Source: Microbacterium oxydans (lineage in GTDB: Bacteria; Actinomycetota; Actinomycetes; Actinomycetales; Microbacteriaceae). Taken from it: a DNA stretch of 64,000 nucleotides. The position numbers were made by a program, and so were the translations under genes. The notes below the pieces were generated by a model. The model saw only the letters and a list, made by a program, of their open reading frames with translations. It had not been told where the DNA came from and searched no databases. The stretch is taken from the NCBI RefSeq assembly GCF_000956525.1, contig NZ_JYIW01000020.1, forward strand, positions 115,754 to 179,753, read 5' to 3'. Positions 60,582-64,000 of this stretch are shown in pieces. Each line of letters starts with the position of its first letter. Positions within the stretch are counted from its first letter, which is position 1.

Positions 60582-61639
60582 GCGATCCTCACTCTCGGGT
60601 CGAGGACGCCGTAGAGCAGATCGACGACGAAGTTGATGAGGAGGTAGATCATGCCGACCACGAGACCGACGCCCATGATGCCGGGCAGGTCGAGGTTCGC
60701 GGCGGAGTTGTAGGCGTAGGTGCCGAGCCCCGGCCATGCGAACACCGACTCGACGAGCACGGTGCCGGAGAGCAGCGCCCCGAAGGCGACACCGACGACC
60801 GTGAGGATCGGCAGCGAGGCGCCGCGCAGCACGTAGTCGAGGATCACGCGCATCGCCGGCAGGCCCTTGGCCCTGGCGGCGCGCACGTAGTCGCTGCCCA
60901 GCACTTCGAGCACCGAGGTGCGGATGAACCGGGTGAGCAGGCCGATCGTGACGAGCGACAGCACCATCACCGGGAGGGCGAGGTGGGCGAGGGCGTCGAA
61001 GTAGCCGACCGCATCGCCGTTCAGGAGATAGTCGACCGTGTACAGGCCGGTCACGCGCGGGGGCGGCGTGATCGACGGCGAGATGCGTCCGGAACCCGGC
61101 GCGATGCGCAGCTCGAGGAAGAAGACGTAGAAGCTGACCAGCGCGAGCCAGAAGGTCGGCACGCTGAGTCCGACCAACGTCACGACGCGGATGACCTGGT
61201 CGGTGACCAGCCCGCGACGGTACGCGGCGAGCGTGCCGAGCACGATGCTGACGACGAGGCTGAGGATGATCGCACCGATCGCGATCTCGATCGTCGCCGG
61301 CACCGCGGTGGCGAGGTCGCTGGTGACCGGGCGTCCGGTCACCAGCGACGTGCCGAGGTCCCCGCGGAGCAGGTTCCCCATATAGATGAAGTACTGCACG
61401 AACAGCGGCTGGTCCAGCCCGTGCTCCCGGATGAACGCCTCACGCGTCGCCGGGTTCTGGGATGCGCCCTCACCGAGCGCGGCCGAGACCGGGTCCCCCG
61501 GCACCAGGTTGGTGAGCAGGAACGTGACGATCGTCACGCCCACCAACAGGAGCAGAGAGGTCCCGGCCCGCCGCAGCAGGTATCCGACGAGAGGCGATCG
61601 GCGCCGTTGCGCCTGCCTCTGCACGGCCACTGTCGTCAT
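60578..61639 (-). CDS. Oligopeptide-type ABC transporter permease (DppB-like)
   Basis: A 353-residue permease: LVGYLLRRAGTSLLLLVGVTIVTFLLTNLVPGDPV opens the family, followed by LFVQYFIYMGNLLRGDLGTSLVTGRPV, LSVPTFWLALVSFYVFFLEL and YVRAARAKGLPAMRVILDYVLRGASLPIL. ATG 61639 lies 11 nt after the binding-protein stop. It forms the channel with the DppC-like subunit. Confidence 0.95.
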   Translation of the reverse strand: MTTVAVQRQAQRRRSPLVGYLLRRAGTSLLLLVGVTIVTFLLTNLVPGDPVSAALGEGASQNPATREAFIREHGLDQPLFVQYFIYMGNLLRGDLGTSLVTGRPVTSDLATAVPATIEIAIGAIILSLVVSIVLGTLAAYRRGLVTDQVIRVVTLVGLSVPTFWLALVSFYVFFLELRIAPGSGRISPSITPPPRVTGLYTVDYLLNGDAVGYFDALAHLALPVMVLSLVTIGLLTRFIRTSVLEVLGSDYVRAARAKGLPAMRVILDYVLRGASLPILTVVGVAFGALLSGTVLVESVFAWPGLGTYAYNSAANLDLPGIMGVGLVVGMIYLLINFVVDLLYGVLDPRVRIA

Positions 61640-61650
61640 GGGATGTCCGT

Positions 61651-63237
61651 TCAGCCGGCCGGAGCGATCTCGGCGATGTCCATCTCCCACACCGAGTTGT
61701 ACACGGCGCCGGTGACAGCATCCGCCGTCGCGATGTTGCGGCCGGGGACGATCAGCGGAACGAAGGGACCCTCGGTCTGCATGGCCTCGGCGAACGCCGT
61801 GAAGGCGTCGGTGCGTGCGGCGGAATCCGTCGCTGCTGCGGCATCCGCTGCGATCGCGGCGATCGACGGGTTGGCCTCAGCCGCCCAGCCGGCACGGAGG
61901 CCGACCTTCAGGCCGGGGCCGAACGGCAGGAAGTTCGCGGAGTCGGCGTAGTCCGGACCCCAGAACCAGAGGCCGAAGCCCTCGGTGCCGTTGACGTAGG
62001 CGTCGAGCTCGGTGGCGAACGGTGCAGGGGCGAGTTCGACCGTGATGCCGGCATCCTCGAGCTGCGCCTGGATGCGCTCGGCGAGCGGGGTGAACTCCAC
62101 GCCGCCGACCGGGTAGTCGTTCGGGAACTGCAGCTTCAGGGTCTGACCCGTGTAGCCGGCCTCGGCGAGCGCGGCCTTGGCCTTGTCGACGTCCTGCTCC
62201 ACACCGGTGTCCAGCGCGCCCTCGAATCCGGGCGGGATGACGCCGGTCGCCTGCTCGGCGCCGGCACCTGCGAGCTCGAGCAGCGAGTCGTAGTCGAGCG
62301 AGTAGCGGATGGCTTCGGCGATCTTCACGTTCGCGAGGTCACCGGCGACGGCTTCCGACTGGTTCAGCAGCAGGAAGATGGTCTGGCCGGAGGGGACCGA
62401 CTCGACCTCGAGGCCGTCGCCGAGGCCGGCGACCTGGTCGCCGTTCAGGTCCATCGCGACCATCGAGTCGCCGCCCTTGAGGTTGGCGAGCTGGGTCGCG
62501 CTCTCCGAGACGTTGCGCACGACGACGCGCTTGTACGCCGACTCCTCGTCGCCGTTGTACTCGTCGTTGCGGGTCAGGACGACCTGCGAGCTGAGGTCGA
62601 GCGTGTCGAGCACGAAGGGACCGGAGCCGGCGGACGCGCCGTCGAGGAACTTCTGGGCGCTGTCCGTGCCGTCGGTCGTGCCGCCGTTCTCGATCACGAC
62701 GTCGGAGTTGACGATGCCGAGTGCCGGGTTCGCGAGGATCGCGGGCAGCTGCAGCAGCGGGGTCTCGGACGTGAAGGTGATCGTCTTGTCGTCGACCTCG
62801 GTGATCGTGAGGCCGCCGAGCAGGAAGTTCGGCTTGGCGTCCTCCATGCCCTGGATGCGCTGCAGGGTGAAGACGACGTCCTTCGCCTCGATCGGTGTGC
62901 CGTCGGAGAAGACGCGGTCGCCCTCGAGCGTGAAGGTGAACTCGGTCGCCTCCTCGTTCTGCTCCCACGACGCGAGGCCGGGGACCGGGGTGGAGACGTC
63001 GGAGCCCTTGAAGTCGACGAGGGTCTCGTAGAGCGCCTTCGCGATCATGTTGCCGGTCGGGTCGTACGTGTGACCCGGGTCGGTCGTCTCGATCGAGAAC
63101 GCGGTGTCGATGACGAGCGAGTCCGAGCCCGACGACTGGTTGCTGTTGTTGGCGGAGTTTCCTCCGGAGCAACCGGCGAGCGCGAGGAGCGCGACCGCTC
63201 CGATCGCGATGACTGACGTGCTGCGACGTGACGACAT
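61651..63237 (-). CDS. Oligopeptide-type ABC transporter binding lipoprotein (DppA/OppA-like)
   Basis: A 528-residue SBP_bac_5 protein with lipobox LAGC after MSSRRSTSVIAIGAVALLA. Blocks: SIETTDPGHTYDPTGNMIAKALYETLVDF, LEGDRVFSDGTPIEAKDVVFTLQRI, GSGPFVLDTLDLSSQVVLTRNDEYNG, KIAEAIRYSLDYDSLLELAGAG and QFPNDYPVGGVEFTPLAERIQAQLEDAGI. ATG 63237 with GAGG upstream; 63264 is longer but would disrupt the signal. First gene of the five-gene importer, divergent from an Lrp regulator, which suggests peptides or amino-acid derivatives as cargo. Confidence 0.95.
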   Translation of the reverse strand: MSSRRSTSVIAIGAVALLALAGCSGGNSANNSNQSSGSDSLVIDTAFSIETTDPGHTYDPTGNMIAKALYETLVDFKGSDVSTPVPGLASWEQNEEATEFTFTLEGDRVFSDGTPIEAKDVVFTLQRIQGMEDAKPNFLLGGLTITEVDDKTITFTSETPLLQLPAILANPALGIVNSDVVIENGGTTDGTDSAQKFLDGASAGSGPFVLDTLDLSSQVVLTRNDEYNGDEESAYKRVVVRNVSESATQLANLKGGDSMVAMDLNGDQVAGLGDGLEVESVPSGQTIFLLLNQSEAVAGDLANVKIAEAIRYSLDYDSLLELAGAGAEQATGVIPPGFEGALDTGVEQDVDKAKAALAEAGYTGQTLKLQFPNDYPVGGVEFTPLAERIQAQLEDAGITVELAPAPFATELDAYVNGTEGFGLWFWGPDYADSANFLPFGPGLKVGLRAGWAAEANPSIAAIAADAAAATDSAARTDAFTAFAEAMQTEGPFVPLIVPGRNIATADAVTGAVYNSVWEMDIAEIAPAG

Positions 63238-63305
63238 GAGAGCCTCCAGAGGCGAGGAGTACATTCGGGAGTGGTCAGTCCGAAGTGGACGACCGGTGAT
63301 CAGAT

Positions 63306-63320
63306 TCGCATCATATGCGA
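63306..63320. promoter_or_regulatory. Candidate Lrp-family operator in the divergent promoter
   Basis: TCGCAT-CAT-ATGCGA is a perfect palindrome with a 3-nt centre, lying midway between the importer and the Lrp gene. The 15-bp length and AT core are typical of Lrp/AsnC-family sites. Confidence 0.55.
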
Positions 63321-63325
63321 CGATG

Positions 63326-63404
63326 TGTCCAGCAAGGATGCAGATCAGCGTGAGGGTCTGTCCAGATCATCGAATGTGAGGAGCAATATGTCCAGCAAGG
63401 ATGC
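63326..63404 (+). repeat. In-frame direct repeat across the Lrp start codon
   Basis: TGTCCAGCAAGGATGC occurs at 63326-63341 and at 63389-63404, exactly 63 bp (21 codons) apart. The second copy includes the end of the ATG start codon and encodes SSKDA. The first copy lies in the same frame upstream and also encodes SSKDA, so the segment was duplicated in frame. Confidence 0.75.
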
Positions 63405-63978
63405 CGCTGACACGAAGCATTCTGGACGAAGTGCCACCCCTTTGGACGAGACGGCATACAGAATCCTCGAAGTGCTCCGCGATAACGGTCGTGTCTCGAT
63501 CGCCGCCCTCGCCGACAAGGTCGGCATCTCCAGGGCCAATGCCTACACGCGCGTCGAGTCGCTCGTGCACGACGGCGTCATCACGGGGTTCAGCGCCAGG
63601 GTCGATCAGGCCAAGGCAGGGCTCTCGATCGGAGCGCTCGTGTTCGTCACGGTGCTGCCCCAGGCCTGGGCGTCGTTCCGCGATCGGGTGCTCGAGATGC
63701 CGGACGTCGAGTGGTGCGCGATCACCACGGGAGAACACGACGCGATGCTGCTGATCCGCGCGGTCGACGTGAGCGGTGTGCACGAGTTCTCCACCGGGGT
63801 CATCGCCCAGTTGCCCGAGGTCAGAACGGTCGTGAGCGTGGTGGTGCTCGACGAGGTCATCCGGCGTCCGTACCTGCTCCCCGGCGACCTGCCGGAGCGG
63901 ACGAGCGAGATCGCCCCGCTCGGCATGACGCGGTGGACGCCGGCATCCCCCGGCCGCGACTCGCTGCCGCCCCGCTGA
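63388..63978 (+). CDS. Lrp/AsnC-family transcriptional regulator
   Basis: A 196-residue regulator. Winged helix TAYRILEVLRDNGRVSIAALADKVGISRANAYTRVESLVHDGVITGFSARVDQAKAGL (about 22-80), followed by a RAM ligand domain (SIGALVFVTVLPQAWASFRDRVLEMPDVEWCAITTGEHDAMLLIRAVDVSGVHEF). ATG 63388 follows GTGAGGAGC. A longer in-frame start at 63271 exists but would run through the operator. It is divergent from the importer and probably controls it. Confidence 0.93.
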   Translation: MSSKDAADTKHSGRSATPLDETAYRILEVLRDNGRVSIAALADKVGISRANAYTRVESLVHDGVITGFSARVDQAKAGLSIGALVFVTVLPQAWASFRDRVLEMPDVEWCAITTGEHDAMLLIRAVDVSGVHEFSTGVIAQLPEVRTVVSVVVLDEVIRRPYLLPGDLPERTSEIAPLGMTRWTPASPGRDSLPPR

Positions 63979-63988
63979 GCCCCACCCC

Positions 63989-64000
63989 CTGTCTCTTATA
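63989..64000 (+). other. Tn5/Nextera mosaic-end sequence at the window end
   Basis: The last 12 bases, CTGTCTCTTATA, equal the first 12 of the 19-bp mosaic-end reverse complement used in tagmentation libraries. This is most likely residual adapter at a contig end rather than genomic DNA. Confidence 0.85.

Noticed and set aside
63989..64000. Genuine Tn5 insertion at the end
   Set aside because: No transposase or further transposon sequence is present, and the match stops exactly at the window edge, which fits library adapter.

Overview
The window looks like chromosomal DNA from a high-GC actinobacterium of the Microbacteriaceae, most likely Microbacterium or a close relative. This rests on the strong GC bias, frequent GTG starts, many 1-8 nt ATGA/GTGA gene overlaps, the Tat, lipobox and LAXTG sorting signals, and typical actinobacterial families (ECF41 sigma factor, ArsR-ArsC fusion, DUF6458 protein, FurA-catalase pair). 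The genus is an inference. I see no tRNA, rRNA, CRISPR array, prophage or insertion sequence.

Layout. 1-4.1 kb: end of a sugar ABC transporter operon with a GH130 mannoside phosphorylase-type enzyme and a Tat-exported protein. 4.1-6.9 kb: a FurA-type regulon with three related palindromic operators, two small unknown genes, furA and catalase. 7-15.5 kb: housekeeping and stress genes (hydrolase, msrA-msrB, DUF808 protein, ECF41 sigma factor with a divergent epimerase and a nearby carboxymuconolactone decarboxylase, GNAT, pnuC, a heme-oxygenase-like protein coupled to a CDGSH protein). 15.7-18.6 kb: a two-component system with a PepSY-like target that shares its upstream repeats. 18.7-22.6 kb: S4 protein, spermidine synthase-like protein, ArsR-ArsC fusion, and an operon of DUF6458 protein, Ser/Thr kinase and lipoprotein. 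22.6-30.2 kb: GH38 alpha-mannosidase with a complete sugar importer (except the ATPase) and a ROK regulator. 30.3-36.6 kb: an FAD oxidase, esterase and amidohydrolase operon divergent from a TetR regulator and a sarcosine/N-methyltryptophan oxidase-like flavoprotein, then a PanE-like reductase. 36.7-40.3 kb: VanZ-like, Hsp20 and several small proteins.

40.4-46.9 kb holds the conserved replication/ribosomal block rpsF-ssb-rpsR-rplI ... dnaB on the minus strand. Between rplI and dnaB sit two divergently oriented genes for exported repetitive proteins. One is a chaplin-like protein of eight cysteine-free repeats ending in a LAXTG sorting signal. Two perfect DnaA boxes lie upstream of dnaB.

47.0-55.8 kb is, to my eye, the most unusual locus: a single minus-strand operon of eight genes, lacI-permease-permease-binding protein followed by four ADP-ribosylglycohydrolase (DraG/ARH) family paralogues. 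Two keep the canonical acidic metal-binding motifs, one is divergent and one has lost most of them. Two perfect LacI-type operators precede it. I infer uptake and intracellular hydrolysis of an ADP-ribosyl-like or other N/O-glycosidic compound.

55.9-57.9 kb: a CitE-like lyase and a class III CoA-transferase, apparently on a leaderless transcript. 58.0-63.2 kb: a complete oligopeptide/nickel-type ABC importer operon, divergent from an Lrp/AsnC regulator. The last 12 bases of the window match the Tn5/Nextera mosaic end, so the right edge is probably a contig end with residual adapter.

None of the three carbohydrate importers carries its own ATPase, which fits a shared MsmK-type ATPase encoded elsewhere.
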